From Rhodospirillales bacterium (GTDB lineage: Bacteria; Pseudomonadota; Alphaproteobacteria; Reyranellales; Reyranellaceae): DNA of 64,000 nt. The stretch is taken from NCBI GenBank assembly GCA_016185145.1, contig JACPOB010000100.1, positions 1-64,000 on the forward strand, written 5' to 3'. The position numbers and the translations under genes were made by a program. Below, piece by piece: positions 1-9,330 of the stretch; the stretch's first letter is position 1, and every line of letters starts with the position of its first letter. The notes under the pieces were generated by a model. That model saw only the letters and a list, made by a program, of their open reading frames with translations, made no database searches and had not been told where the DNA came from.

Positions 1-44
1 TGCTTCTCGGTGGACGTGCCGGCGAACTCTGCTTCGGTCCTCAT
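1..44 (-). CDS. Start of an unidentified gene (partial)
   Basis: Reading leftwards, an ATG ends at base 44 and is preceded four bases upstream by a strong ribosome-binding site (GGAGGG). The first residues read MRTEAEFAGTSTEK and then leave the window. Fourteen residues are too few to name a family. The good ribosome-binding site and the lack of any competing plus-strand gene here support a real start. Confidence 0.5.
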   Translation of the reverse strand, partial: MRTEAEFAGTSTEK

Positions 45-112
45 CGATCCCTCCATGGTTCGGTCGTGAGCAACCAAACCTTAGAGGGCTGGCCGTTCAC
101 CGCCCATGGCAT

Positions 113-132
113 CTCTCCCCCAAGGGGGAGAG
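113..132. repeat. Short perfect intergenic palindrome
   Basis: Nine-base perfect arms (CTCTCCCCC and GGGGGAGAG) flank a two-base AA loop. It lies between the divergent starts at 44 and 207. A degraded relative is seen near 52072-52087. It resembles the core of short palindromic elements scattered in high-G+C alphaproteobacteria. It has no terminator-like T tract. Confidence 0.6.
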
Positions 133-206
133 GAACATGAGCCCCGGTAGACCCCGCCTCCGCCGCATGCGATTCTGACACCTCCTGTCACTTCTCCCGC
201 GAGCCC

Positions 207-2705
207 ATGGAGTCTTTGCGCGGCCTCTCATCCTCGCCGGCAAGCGCATATGACGAGCTGGTCACCGGCCAGAAGTCGATCCGCTATCACTGGCAAGGCA
301 TCTTAAGCGTCATCCGCGCGCTGCCCGGCGGGCTCGGCGAGCGCGTCGAGAGCGCACGCCGCCAGCTCGAGGAATCCGGCGCCACGGTCAACCTGCTGGA
401 CGACCGCGGCGCGCCGCGCTGGATGTTCGATCCGCTGCCCTTCGTCATCACGCCCGACGAATGGTCGGAGATCGAAAGCGGCGTCATCCAGCGCGCCCGA
501 CTGCTCGATGCCGCGCTGGCCGATCTCTACGGCCCGCAGACCTTGCTGAAGGACCGTCTGCTGCCGCCGATGCTGGTCCACGCCAACCGGCACTTCCAGC
601 GGCCCTGCCGCGTCACCGACGGCAAGGCGCCGACGCGCTACCTCTCCCACTACGCCGTCGACCTGGTGCGATTGAGCGACGGCCGCTGGCACGTGCTGGC
701 CGATCACACCGAGGTGCCGTCGGGCATCGGCTATGCCATCGAGATGCGGCGCGTGCTGGCGAGAAGCCTGCCCGAGGCGTTCCGCTCCATCCCGGTGCGT
801 CACCTGCGGCCGTTCATCGACCGCTGGCACGATTCGCTGCTCGCCATGGCGCCCGCCGGCCTGGCGCAACCCAACATGGCGGTGCTGACGCCGGGCTCGC
901 TGTCGTCGACCTACTTCGAGCATGTCTATCTCTCGCGCATGCTCGGCGTGCCCCTGGTCGAGGGCGGTGACCTGGTGACGCGCGGCCACGAGGTCTCGAT
1001 CAAGACCCTGGCCGGCCTGCGGCCGGTGCACGTCCTGCTGCGCCGTCTCGACAGCGCGTTCGCCGATCCACTGGAATTGCGCGCCGATTCCGCGCTCGGC
1101 ATCACCGGCCTGGTCGAGACCACGCGCGAGGGCACGATCGCGCTCGCCAACGCGCTGGGCTCGGGCCTGGTCGAGACGCCGGCCATGATGCCGTTCCTCG
1201 AGCGGCTGAGCGAAAAGCTGCTCGGCCAGCCGCTCCAGCTGCCGTCGCTCGACGTGTGGTGGCTGGGTGAACCCGCCGCGCTCACTTTCGCGCTGGCCAA
1301 TCTCGACCTGATGATCATACGGCCCTGCCTGGAGGCCGATCGCGAGCCGATCGTCGTCGGCATGCTGGAGCCGACGCAGCGCAAGGCACTGGAGGAGCGC
1401 ATCCGTGCGCAGCCGGGCCACTTCGTGGCGCAATATCCGGTGACGCCCTCGCTCAGCCCGAAATGGGACGGCAGCAACCTGGCGCCGGCCGCCATGGTGC
1501 TGCGCGTGTTCGTCGGCGCCGAGGGCTCCTCCTATCGCGTGTTGCCGGGTGGCCTGGCGCGCGAGCCGCTGGGCGACACCTGCCTGCGCTCGCTCGGCCG
1601 TCTCAACGGCACGCTGAAGGACGTCTGGGTGCTGGCCGAGGACGCGGCCGACGTGCAGGTTCCCTCGTCGCGGCGTTTCCACCAGCTTTCGGTCGAGCGC
1701 GGCGGGGCGGACCTGCAAAGCCGCGTCGCCGACAATCTCTTCTGGCTCGGCCGCTACATCGAGCGTCTCGACAGCGACGCCCGCCTGCTGCGCACCACGG
1801 CGACCAAGATGGCGACGGGTGCGGTGAGCCCGCGGGATGCCGTCGAATTGCGCCTGCTCGGCCGCCTGCTGAGCGAGGCCAACCTGATGGACCAGGCGGC
1901 CGCCCTGTCGGCTCCGGAGAACGCCGCCTTCCAGCAGGGCCTCGCCGCCGTCGCCGCCGACAATCGCGGCCTGATCACCGTGCTCGATTCGATCCAGCGA
2001 CTGACCAGCTCCATGCGTGAACGCTTTTCGGTCGACATGATCACGGCGGCCGGCCCGGTGATGGCCGAAGTCCGCCAGCGCCTGCTGGCCACGCGCGGCC
2101 AGCTCGATCCGCTGCTCGCCGCGCTCGACGAGATCGTGCAGTTCGTCGCCATCCTGTCGGGCCTCGCCCAGGAGAACATGACGCGCGGCACGGGCTGGCG
2201 TTTCCTCGATCTCGGACGGCGGCTGGAACGCGCTCAATTCGTGGTGACCGGCGCGCTCGGACCGTTCGCCCATTCGCCGATCGACTGGGAAGCGGCGATG
2301 TGGGTGGCGCTGGAACTCTGCGACAGCACCATCACCTATCGCACGCGCTATCTCGGCCAGCTCCAGCCGGCACCGGTGCTCGATCTCGTGATGCTCGACG
2401 ACAGCAACCCGCGCTCGCTCGCCTTCCAGCTGCGCGCCATCGAAGGCCATCTCGATTATCTCGCGCGCGTCTCGGGCGTGCGCGTGGCGGCGCTGCCGCC
2501 GGCGCTCGACCACGATCTCGCCGCCGCCGTGAAGCAGTTCACCGGCGACGAGCAGGTGTGGCGCCACGAAGGCCTGGCCCTTGCCCTGTTGCGCGATCTC
2601 GCCGTCGAAACCGATCGCCGGCTCGACGGCCTCTCCGAGGCGATCACCAGGGCCTATTTCTCCCACGTGCCGGCGGCGCAGGCCGTCGGCTCGTCGACGG
2701 CGTAG
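207..2705 (+). CDS. Circularly permuted ATP-grasp / alpha-E fusion protein
   Basis: An 832-residue protein joining two domains that are often separate genes. Roughly residues 1-490 match the circularly permuted ATP-grasp family (DUF404/DUF407), and roughly 515-815 match the alpha-E helical family (DUF403, starting near NLFWLGRYIERLD). The family is linked with transglutaminase-like proteins and is thought to form peptide or amide bonds, but the substrate is unknown. The transglutaminase gene follows after nine bases, so the two are probably one operon. The start is the ATG at 207; upstream there is only a weak ribosome-binding site. Confidence 0.85.
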   Translation: MESLRGLSSSPASAYDELVTGQKSIRYHWQGILSVIRALPGGLGERVESARRQLEESGATVNLLDDRGAPRWMFDPLPFVITPDEWSEIESGVIQRARLLDAALADLYGPQTLLKDRLLPPMLVHANRHFQRPCRVTDGKAPTRYLSHYAVDLVRLSDGRWHVLADHTEVPSGIGYAIEMRRVLARSLPEAFRSIPVRHLRPFIDRWHDSLLAMAPAGLAQPNMAVLTPGSLSSTYFEHVYLSRMLGVPLVEGGDLVTRGHEVSIKTLAGLRPVHVLLRRLDSAFADPLELRADSALGITGLVETTREGTIALANALGSGLVETPAMMPFLERLSEKLLGQPLQLPSLDVWWLGEPAALTFALANLDLMIIRPCLEADREPIVVGMLEPTQRKALEERIRAQPGHFVAQYPVTPSLSPKWDGSNLAPAAMVLRVFVGAEGSSYRVLPGGLAREPLGDTCLRSLGRLNGTLKDVWVLAEDAADVQVPSSRRFHQLSVERGGADLQSRVADNLFWLGRYIERLDSDARLLRTTATKMATGAVSPRDAVELRLLGRLLSEANLMDQAAALSAPENAAFQQGLAAVAADNRGLITVLDSIQRLTSSMRERFSVDMITAAGPVMAEVRQRLLATRGQLDPLLAALDEIVQFVAILSGLAQENMTRGTGWRFLDLGRRLERAQFVVTGALGPFAHSPIDWEAAMWVALELCDSTITYRTRYLGQLQPAPVLDLVMLDDSNPRSLAFQLRAIEGHLDYLARVSGVRVAALPPALDHDLAAAVKQFTGDEQVWRHEGLALALLRDLAVETDRRLDGLSEAITRAYFSHVPAAQAVGSSTA

Positions 2706-2714
2706 GAGAAGCGC

Positions 2715-3593
2715 ATGAAGTACCAGCTTTCCCATCGCACGTCGTACACGTACGCCAGCACCGTCGATTCGGCGCAGCATATCGCCCATCTGCGCGCCCG
2801 GTCCTTTCCCGGCCAGACGGTCGGCGCGATCAGCATCGAGACCAACCCCATCCCGGCGCTGGCAGTGCAGCACATCGATCATTTCGGCAACAACATCGAC
2901 ATCTATCGCCTCGACAAGCCACACAGCCGCTTCGACATAGAGGTACGCGCGGTCGTCGACGTGCGTTTTCCCGACCCGCCGCCGGCCGCCTCGACGCCAA
3001 CCTGGGAAGACATGCGGGCGGCCCTCGACGGCGACGGCTTTCCGGTCTCGGTCGAAGCGAGCGAGTTCGTCCACGAATCGCCGCTGGTTCCGGCCGTCGA
3101 GGCGCTGAAGGCGTATGGCGCCCAGTCGTTGACGACCGGCCGACCGATCCTCGAAGCAGCGCGCGAGCTCACCTCGCGTATCAAGAAGGACTTCGAATAC
3201 CATCCCGGCGCCACCGACATCAGCACGCCGTTGGCCGAGGTTTTCGCCGGCAAGGCGGGCGTCTGCCAGGACTTCGCCCATGTCGAGATCGCCGCCTTGC
3301 GCGCGCACGGCCTCGCTGCCGCCTATGTCTCGGGCTACATCCGCACCGTCCACTCCAAGGAAGAGATCGCGCTGCGCGGCGCCGACGCCAGCCATGCCTG
3401 GGTCGCAGTGTGGTGCGGCGAGGCGGCGGGTTGGGTCCATCTCGACCCGACCAACGACCTGGTGGCGAAAGAGGACCACGTTGCCGTCGCCTGGGGCCGC
3501 GACTTCGCCGACGTCAGCCCCTTGCGCGGCGTCATCCTGGGCGGCGATTCACACTCCTATGGTGTCGCCGTGACACTGGTTCCGGCCGACTGA
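2715..3593 (+). CDS. Transglutaminase-like cysteine protease family protein
   Basis: A 292-residue protein. The N-terminal 90 residues resemble the bacterial transglutaminase N domain, and a transglutaminase core follows. The catalytic triad is visible: Cys in GVCQDFAHVEI, His in SHAWVAVW and Asp in HLDPTNDL. The gene lies nine bases after the ATP-grasp/alpha-E gene, preceded by AGGAGAAGCGC. This pairing is the standard context of the family, and the two probably act together on a peptide or amide. No signal peptide is seen, so it is probably cytoplasmic. Confidence 0.88.
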   Translation: MKYQLSHRTSYTYASTVDSAQHIAHLRARSFPGQTVGAISIETNPIPALAVQHIDHFGNNIDIYRLDKPHSRFDIEVRAVVDVRFPDPPPAASTPTWEDMRAALDGDGFPVSVEASEFVHESPLVPAVEALKAYGAQSLTTGRPILEAARELTSRIKKDFEYHPGATDISTPLAEVFAGKAGVCQDFAHVEIAALRAHGLAAAYVSGYIRTVHSKEEIALRGADASHAWVAVWCGEAAGWVHLDPTNDLVAKEDHVAVAWGRDFADVSPLRGVILGGDSHSYGVAVTLVPAD

Positions 3594-3647
3594 CGTCCTT
3601 CAGGCGAAACAGGCTGATGGCGCAGGCGATGTCGCCCTGACTAAAGT

Positions 3648-3786
3648 CTTCCTCCCCTTCGCGGACTCCGCGAAGGGGAGGTGTCCGCGAAGCGGACGGA
3701 GGGGTCATGGGCGCCACGACGGACCGCCCATGACCCCTCCGTCGGCGAAGACGCCGACACCTCCCCAGCTTCGCTGGGGAGGAAGG
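3648..3786. repeat. Compound palindromic element, family A, copy 1
   Basis: Three nested hairpins fill the gap before the dioxygenase gene. The outer hairpins have CCTCCCC...GGGGAGG arms (3651-3681 and about 3759-3783). The middle one pairs CATGGGCG with its partner and includes GGAGGGGTCATG against CATGACCCCTCC. The copy at 31500-31628 has the same three-part order. Half copies occur at 12141-12172 and 23005-23035. The long arms would form a cloverleaf-like structure in DNA or RNA. Confidence 0.85.
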
Positions 3787-3852
3787 TGCGAGGAAAGCGA
3801 TACCAGCCAGGCAGTGCAAGACATCGGGATGACAGCGTTTTTGGAGGAGACA

Positions 3853-4650
3853 ATGGATCTCGAAACCAGGAAGCGCGAGCTGCTCGACGAAGGATGCTGC
3901 GTCGTCCCCAACGTGCTCACGGCAGTGGAGACCGCGCGCGCCCGCGAGCGGCTGTGGGCGGCAGCAGAGGAGAGCGACAGTCTCGGCGTGCCGACGCGCC
4001 AGATCGGGCTCGATCCCAACGAGCACAATGTGCGAGTCTTCTATCTCCTGGAGCGCGACGCGGTCTTCCGTGAGCTGATCCAACATCCGACCGCGATCGA
4101 GTTCGTCACCACGCTGCTGACCTCGGACTTTCTGATCTCCAACTTCACGGCCAACATCGCGCTGCCCGGCAGCAAATCGATGGAGCTGCATTCCGACCAG
4201 GGCATCGTCGTGCCCGAGCCGTGGTTCCAGCCCTGGAGCATCAACATCATCTGGTGCCTGAACGACATCGACGAGGAGAATGGCGCCACGCGCTACCTGC
4301 CGGGCAGCCACAAAATCCAACGGGCGTCGGAGCTGCCGCAAGATGCGCGCGCCAAGATGGTGCCCTTCAAGGCGCCGGCCGGATCGTTCGTCGTCATGGA
4401 CGGCCGGCTGTGGCATACGTCGGGCGCCAACGTCTCGAAGGACCGCGAGCGGGCGCTGCTTTTCGGCTACTACTCGCGTTCCTTCATCCGCCAGCAGCAG
4501 AACTGGAACGCCAGCCTGTCGGCCGAGACGATCGACGCGCTGTCGCCGCAGCTACGGGCCTGGCTGGGCATGGAAGCGCGCGCCAACGTCAAGCTGGCGC
4601 AGCGGTTGCGCATCCATCCCGTCGCCACCCACACCAAGCTGACGTCGTGA
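3853..4650 (+). CDS. Phytanoyl-CoA dioxygenase family protein
   Basis: A 265-residue Fe(II)/2-oxoglutarate oxygenase-like protein. The iron-binding facial triad is visible as HSD (in MELHSDQG) and a distal His in GRLWHTSGAN, with a likely 2-oxoglutarate-binding Arg soon after. The frame is open back to 3730, but that stretch is the family A repeat. The ATG at 3853, with GGAGGAG just upstream, is the better start. It is transcribed alone and converges on the amidohydrolase gene, with only four bases between their stops. The substrate is unknown. Confidence 0.85.
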   Translation: MDLETRKRELLDEGCCVVPNVLTAVETARARERLWAAAEESDSLGVPTRQIGLDPNEHNVRVFYLLERDAVFRELIQHPTAIEFVTTLLTSDFLISNFTANIALPGSKSMELHSDQGIVVPEPWFQPWSINIIWCLNDIDEENGATRYLPGSHKIQRASELPQDARAKMVPFKAPAGSFVVMDGRLWHTSGANVSKDRERALLFGYYSRSFIRQQQNWNASLSAETIDALSPQLRAWLGMEARANVKLAQRLRIHPVATHTKLTS

Positions 4651-4654
4651 GAAG

Positions 4655-5647
4655 TCAGCCGTCGAGGAAGCGGCGGGGATTGTCCTGGAAGATCCGCCGG
4701 CGCAGCGCGGCGTCGGTATCGGCGAGCTGCTTGTGCGGATCGGGCAGGCCCATGGAGAACGGCCAGTCCGAGCCGAACAGGATGTGATCCTGCCCGTGCA
4801 TCGCGGCGGCGAGCTTCAGCGCATCGGCATCGTGGGCGATGCAGTCGACGCAGAAGCGCTTGAAGGCGAGGCGGGGCTTCTGGGCGCCGGTGTCGGCGCC
4901 CGGCCGGCCGGTGACCTGACCGCGCTCGAGCCGTCCCGCGACCGCAGCCGAAGCCCCGCCGGCATGGGCGAGGCAGACCGTCATGTCGGGATGCCGCTCG
5001 AGAATGCCCGACATCGCGAGATGGGCGGCGGCCAGCGCCGTCTCGACGGGACTGCCCAAAAGGTTGTGCAGGTAGAACGGCTCATAGCGCGGATCGCAGC
5101 CCTTGCAGGGATGCAGGAACAGGAACGCCCGGGCGGCATTCAGCACCGTCCATAGCGGCGCGAAGGCGGCGTCCGAGAGGATGACCTTGTGGTCCTGCGA
5201 GCCTGCCGGCATGGCGAACCGCGGCCGGCTGGTCTCGGCCCGGCTCGCCACGATCTCCGCGGCCAGGACCGGCTGCGTCACCGGCAGGTGATAGAGCGGC
5301 GACAGGCGGTCGGGGAATTTCGCAGCCAGCGCGTCGAGGCCGTCATTGGCGTAGAGCACCCACGTCCGCATCGCCGGCGCGTCGAGCCCGAGGCGATAGA
5401 GCGGTGGGGGGATCGAGATCCAGGCGCGTTCGACGCGATGCTCGTCCATCCAGGCGACCAGCGCCTCGGGCCGATAGACCGATTTGGCGGCAAGGGTGTA
5501 GCCGTCGATGGTCATCGTGCCGTCGATGTCGTTCCAGCTCACGCCGGCGATGGCGCCGATGCGGTCCTTCAGCACCGGCGCCAGATGGGCGTGGACGTCG
5601 AGCGCGATGCGCTCCTCTCCAGAGGCGTTCAAGGGGGCCGGACTCAC
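4655..5647 (-). CDS. Amidohydrolase family protein (ACMSD-like TIM barrel)
   Basis: A 330-residue metal-dependent hydrolase or decarboxylase of the amidohydrolase_2 type. Visible motifs are the N-terminal DVHAHLAP, the central His in CLAHAGG and the metal Asp in LFGSDWPF. The start is a GTG that overlaps the upstream peptidase stop as GTGA, so translation is probably coupled. It is the last gene of the seven-gene operon running down from 11873. The family includes aminocarboxymuconate semialdehyde decarboxylase and hydratases of aromatic breakdown; the substrate is not apparent. Confidence 0.85.
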   Translation of the reverse strand: MSPAPLNASGEERIALDVHAHLAPVLKDRIGAIAGVSWNDIDGTMTIDGYTLAAKSVYRPEALVAWMDEHRVERAWISIPPPLYRLGLDAPAMRTWVLYANDGLDALAAKFPDRLSPLYHLPVTQPVLAAEIVASRAETSRPRFAMPAGSQDHKVILSDAAFAPLWTVLNAARAFLFLHPCKGCDPRYEPFYLHNLLGSPVETALAAAHLAMSGILERHPDMTVCLAHAGGASAAVAGRLERGQVTGRPGADTGAQKPRLAFKRFCVDCIAHDADALKLAAAMHGQDHILFGSDWPFSMGLPDPHKQLADTDAALRRRIFQDNPRRFLDG

Positions 5648-6693
5648 GACGCGGCGGCCCGCGGCGTGGTCGCGAGCACCGGATCGCTCTGCACGTACTC
5701 GAGCCTGGCCTCCCTGACCTGCTCGGCGGCGCCGAACACCTCGCCGTAGAGGCGCAGCCAGTTGCGGCTGGTGATCTTCTCGACCTCCTCGGCATTGAAG
5801 CCGACTTCCTTCAGCCCGCCCGGCAGCAGGCCGAGGTGATGGACCTCCTGGAACCAGGCCGGCGGCGGCGCCTTGCCGGGTCGGGCCGCCGAGGCCGCGC
5901 CGTAGTCGATGCCGCGCGTCCAGCGGCCCATGCGCATCCAGTCGTAGTCCGGCTTGGTGAAGTTGTGGCTGCGGTCGGTGCCGATGCCGACATGGTCGAT
6001 GCCCATGATGTCGACGCTCTTGGCGACCATCTCGCACCAGTTCCTGAGCGAGCTGCAGTAATGGTCGCCGGTGATGTTGCGATAGGTGGCGCAGCCCAGC
6101 ACGCCGCCCTTCTCGGCCAGCACCTTCAGGACGTCATCGGTCTTGTTGCGCTTGTGCGGGAACAGGCTGTCGGGATTGGCGTGCGTCACCGCGACCGGCT
6201 TCTCGGAATGGATGATCGCGTCCTTGGTGGTGCGATTGCCGACGTGGCTGAGGTCGACCAGGATGCCGGTGCGGTTCATCTCGCGCACGATCTCCTTGCC
6301 GGTGCGCGACAGGCCCGAATCCTCATCCTCGTAGCAGCTGCCGCCCAGCTCATTCTGGTTGTTGTAGGTGAGCTGGATCGAGCGAACGCCGAGCTCGGCG
6401 AAGAACTCGACGAAACGGATGCGGCCCTCCAGCAGGTTGGAGTTCTGGAAGCCCAGGATGATGGCGGTGCGGCCGGAGGCGGCGATCGCCTCGATCTCCT
6501 TCACCGACGTCGCGATCGCCACCAGATCCTTGTTGGCGTTCACCAGGTCGCGCCAGCGGGCGATGGAGTCCAGCGACTCGACCGCGCCCTCCCAGAAGCC
6601 GCAGGTCACCGTCACCGCGCCGACATCGGCCTTGCGCAATTCGCTGAAGGTCTCGCGGGTGAAGTGGCCGCACTGCAGACCGTCGATCAACAT
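5644..6693 (-). CDS. M19 family (membrane dipeptidase-like) hydrolase
   Basis: A 349-residue TIM-barrel protein related to renal dipeptidase. Conserved parts are QLTYNNQNELG, LVDLSHVGNRTT, AVTHANPDSL and the late DHVGIGTDRSHNF. The usual N-terminal metal motif HxD (as in DGHND) is replaced: the start reads MLIDGLQCGHFT. This is therefore a divergent M19 subgroup that may not be a dipeptidase. AAGGAG precedes the ATG, 13 bases after the LacI-gene stop. A broken relative lies at 62131-62808. Confidence 0.85.
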   Translation of the reverse strand: MLIDGLQCGHFTRETFSELRKADVGAVTVTCGFWEGAVESLDSIARWRDLVNANKDLVAIATSVKEIEAIAASGRTAIILGFQNSNLLEGRIRFVEFFAELGVRSIQLTYNNQNELGGSCYEDEDSGLSRTGKEIVREMNRTGILVDLSHVGNRTTKDAIIHSEKPVAVTHANPDSLFPHKRNKTDDVLKVLAEKGGVLGCATYRNITGDHYCSSLRNWCEMVAKSVDIMGIDHVGIGTDRSHNFTKPDYDWMRMGRWTRGIDYGAASAARPGKAPPPAWFQEVHHLGLLPGGLKEVGFNAEEVEKITSRNWLRLYGEVFGAAEQVREARLEYVQSDPVLATTPRAAAS

Positions 6694-6706
6694 GGCGTGC
6701 TCCTTT

Positions 6707-7714
6707 TCAGGCGGATTGTCGCAAAACGAGGTTGGCGGGGATCACCCGGCGCTTGGCAAGCCGGGCGCCGCTTTCGCGGGCCTTGAAGAATTCGCCGACG
6801 GCGCGGGCGATGGCGCCGGCATCGAGCGCCACGGTGGTCATGGCCGGCCGGGCGAAGCCCACCCAGGCCAGGCCGCCGAAGCCCACGACCGCCATGTCGC
6901 CGGGAATGGCGAAACCGCGATCGACGGCGGCCGCCATGCAGCCCAGCGCCAGCTCATCGCTGGCCGCGACGACGGCGCGGAAGCGGAGCCCCCTGGCGAG
7001 CGCCTCGGCCATCGCCTGGTGGCCCGCGTCGGCGCGATAGCCCTGCGAGATGTCCCAGACCAGCGCCGGATCGACCTCCAGCCCGCGCTCCTTCAGCGCC
7101 TGGCAGTAGCCGTCGTAGCGCGCCCGGCCGATCGCCGAGGTGGCGATGCGGCCGACAAAGGCGACCGGCGCGCGATCCGTGTCCAGCAGATGCGTCGTGG
7201 CGGCCGCCGCGCCGCCCGCGTCGTCATGGACGATCGACGGGAAGCCGTAGGCGCTGAGGTCCTGGCTCACCGACAGGACTTCTATGCCGCTCTTGGCCGC
7301 CGACTTCATGACCGGCGCCAGTTCCACCATGTCCATGACGTGCGGCGAGGACAGCAGCACGCCGCGCAGGCCGAGCGACGGCGCGCGCTCGAGGAAGTGG
7401 CGCAGCCGGTCCTGGCGATGGCCGAGGTTGAACAGCACGAGGTCGAGCCCCAGCGTCTCGAGCTCGCCCTGCACGTGCTTGGCGAGCGTGGCGTAGATGC
7501 CCTGCTCGATATCGCCGGTCACCAGCGCCACCGACCGGCCGCGCCCGACCCGGAGGCTGCGCGCCACCTCGTTGGGCCGGTAGCCGAGCTGCTCGATCGC
7601 CTTCAGCACGCGCGCACGGGCCTCGGCCGAGACCGGCACGCGGCCCGCCAGCACGCGCGACACGGTGGACGGCGAGACCTTCGCGCGGGTGGCGACGGCG
7701 ACGACGCTCACCAT
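6707..7714 (-). CDS. LacI family transcriptional regulator
   Basis: A 335-residue repressor. The N-terminal helix-turn-helix includes VSPSTVSRVLAG and a hinge helix near LGYRPNEVARSL; a periplasmic-binding-protein-like effector domain follows. Its ATG shares one base with the stop of the oxidoreductase gene (TGATG), so it is embedded in the operon, not placed beside it. It probably controls the operon through the operator-like site at 11901-11914 and would then be autoregulated. The effector is probably the imported compound or a product of it. Confidence 0.92.
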   Translation of the reverse strand: MVSVVAVATRAKVSPSTVSRVLAGRVPVSAEARARVLKAIEQLGYRPNEVARSLRVGRGRSVALVTGDIEQGIYATLAKHVQGELETLGLDLVLFNLGHRQDRLRHFLERAPSLGLRGVLLSSPHVMDMVELAPVMKSAAKSGIEVLSVSQDLSAYGFPSIVHDDAGGAAAATTHLLDTDRAPVAFVGRIATSAIGRARYDGYCQALKERGLEVDPALVWDISQGYRADAGHQAMAEALARGLRFRAVVAASDELALGCMAAAVDRGFAIPGDMAVVGFGGLAWVGFARPAMTTVALDAGAIARAVGEFFKARESGARLAKRRVIPANLVLRQSA

Positions 7715-9330
7715 CAGCGTACCGCTCTTTCGCCCTGCTGTGCCTCGCGCAGGTCGCGCAGCACCGCCTGCGAGGCGTTGTGGCCCGAGATGCCGGAGAT
7801 GTAGTTGCCGGGCCAGGTGCCGTTGCCGCTGAGATAGAGGCCACGCGTCGGCGTGCGATAGGCATGCAGGCCGGGCATCGGCCGCATCCAGAACATGTGG
7901 AACGGCAGGGTGTCGCCGTGCGTGATGTTGGCCTCGACCAGGCCGAACTCGCTCTCGAACTGCGTCGGGTCGATGATGCGATAATCGCTGATCAGGCCGG
8001 GCAGGTTCGGCATGTACTCGGCGAGCTTGGCGATGGTGCGCTTGGCGAAGACGTCGCGCTGCTCGGCCCACGTGCCCTCGCGCAGGCGATAGGGCGCATT
8101 GCCGACGTTGAGGCTGAGCACGTGCTTGCCCGCCGGCGCCAGCACCGGCGAAGTCATCGACGGGCAGAGGCCCCAGATCACCGGCTGGTGCGACAGCCGC
8201 CCCTGCAGCATGTCGGTGTGCGCGGCCTCGATGTAGTCGAGGCTGGGGGCGATGCGGAACTGCGCCGAGGTCAGCAGGGCCGCTTCCTCGTCGGACTTCG
8301 CGCCCGCGTAGCGCGGCATGCCGTCGAGCGCCAACACGACCTTGAAGGCGCGGCCGCGCATCGGCTTGCGCTTCATCTTGGGCTGGAGATCGCCCCACGA
8401 CGACGTGTCGTCGACCAGCGACGTCACGGTGATGACCGGGCTCAGCGCCGAGACCACGATCGGCGCCTCGTATTCCTCGCCGCTCCTGGTGACGACGCCG
8501 CGCACCGCGCCGCCCGAACTGCGGATGGTGGCCACGGGCTTAGCAACCATCACCTCGCCGCCATGCGCGCGCAGGCTCGCCGACAGGGCGTCGGTGATCG
8601 CGCCCATGCCGCCGACCGGCAGGCCGGTCGAGCCGCGCAACGGGATCAGCCGGGGGTCGCCGGCGCTGCCGCTCTTCAGCGAGGCGAGCGACAGCGGCCG
8701 CATCATCAGGTTGAACGGCGAGCCCGGCGTCGAGGGCGCGACCTGGCCGCCGACGACGGCGAGCGGCGCGATCAGCGCCTGAGTCTCGGGGGCGAGTTCG
8801 AACTCATCCATCAGGTCGCGGATGTTGCCGAACAGGATGCGGCTGAAGGCTTCCTGGTCCTCCAGGCGCGTAAGGTTGCGCACCAGGTATTGCAGCGACG
8901 GCGGCGGGTCGAAGATCGAGATGCCGAGCCGGTCGGCGAAGGCCTGCAGGTAGGCGAAGAAGGCATCGTAGCGCGCCGCCTCGCCCGGCGCGTAGGTCTC
9001 GAGCTGGGCATGGTTGCGCTTGGGATCGCGCCAGCCGACATAGATCCGCTTGCCGTCGAGCGGCTGCACCAGGGTCGGATCGGGCCGCACCCATCGCAGC
9101 CCGTAGCGCTCCAGCTCGAGGTCCTCGACGATCTTGGGCTCGAGCGATCCCGGCGAGTTGGCGATGGTCGTGAAGTAGCCCGGCATGAACTCCAGCGTCG
9201 CCGCCGGGCCGCCGAGCCGCGGGTTGCCCTCGAGCACCAGGGTCGCCAAGCCGGCGCGGCCGAGATAGGCCGCGGCGACCAGGCCGTTGTGACCGCCGCC
9301 GACGACGATGGCGTCGTAGCGGTCGCTCAT
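7714..9330 (-). CDS. FAD-dependent oxidoreductase, phytoene desaturase-like
   Basis: A 538-residue flavoprotein. The N-terminal dinucleotide-binding fold reads IVVGGGHNGLVAAAYL, followed by GNPRLGGPA, as in the CrtI/NAD(P)-binding amine-oxidase-like group. The C-terminus has the second FAD-contact region (LYLSGNGTWPGNYISG). No carotenoid genes are nearby, and the protein sits in an uptake and catabolic operon, so a desaturase of another substrate is more likely. The ATG overlaps the upstream binding-protein stop by four bases (ATGA). Confidence 0.85.
   Translation of the reverse strand: MSDRYDAIVVGGGHNGLVAAAYLGRAGLATLVLEGNPRLGGPAATLEFMPGYFTTIANSPGSLEPKIVEDLELERYGLRWVRPDPTLVQPLDGKRIYVGWRDPKRNHAQLETYAPGEAARYDAFFAYLQAFADRLGISIFDPPPSLQYLVRNLTRLEDQEAFSRILFGNIRDLMDEFELAPETQALIAPLAVVGGQVAPSTPGSPFNLMMRPLSLASLKSGSAGDPRLIPLRGSTGLPVGGMGAITDALSASLRAHGGEVMVAKPVATIRSSGGAVRGVVTRSGEEYEAPIVVSALSPVITVTSLVDDTSSWGDLQPKMKRKPMRGRAFKVVLALDGMPRYAGAKSDEEAALLTSAQFRIAPSLDYIEAAHTDMLQGRLSHQPVIWGLCPSMTSPVLAPAGKHVLSLNVGNAPYRLREGTWAEQRDVFAKRTIAKLAEYMPNLPGLISDYRIIDPTQFESEFGLVEANITHGDTLPFHMFWMRPMPGLHAYRTPTRGLYLSGNGTWPGNYISGISGHNASQAVLRDLREAQQGERAVR

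Noticed and set aside
303-3479. A 1058-codon open frame antisense to the ATP-grasp/alpha-E and transglutaminase genes
   Set aside because: It has a composition of Arg, Gly, Asp and His typical of the mirror frame of a high-G+C gene, no domain, and both plus-strand genes are clear.
3648-3786. A CRISPR array or tandem repeat
   Set aside because: The units are nested inverted repeats, not direct repeats with unique spacers. No cas genes are present in the window.
3730-3852. Extending the dioxygenase to the ATG at 3730
   Set aside because: The extra 41 codons are the repeat element (TPPSAKTPTPPQLRWG); the ATG at 3853 has the good ribosome-binding site.
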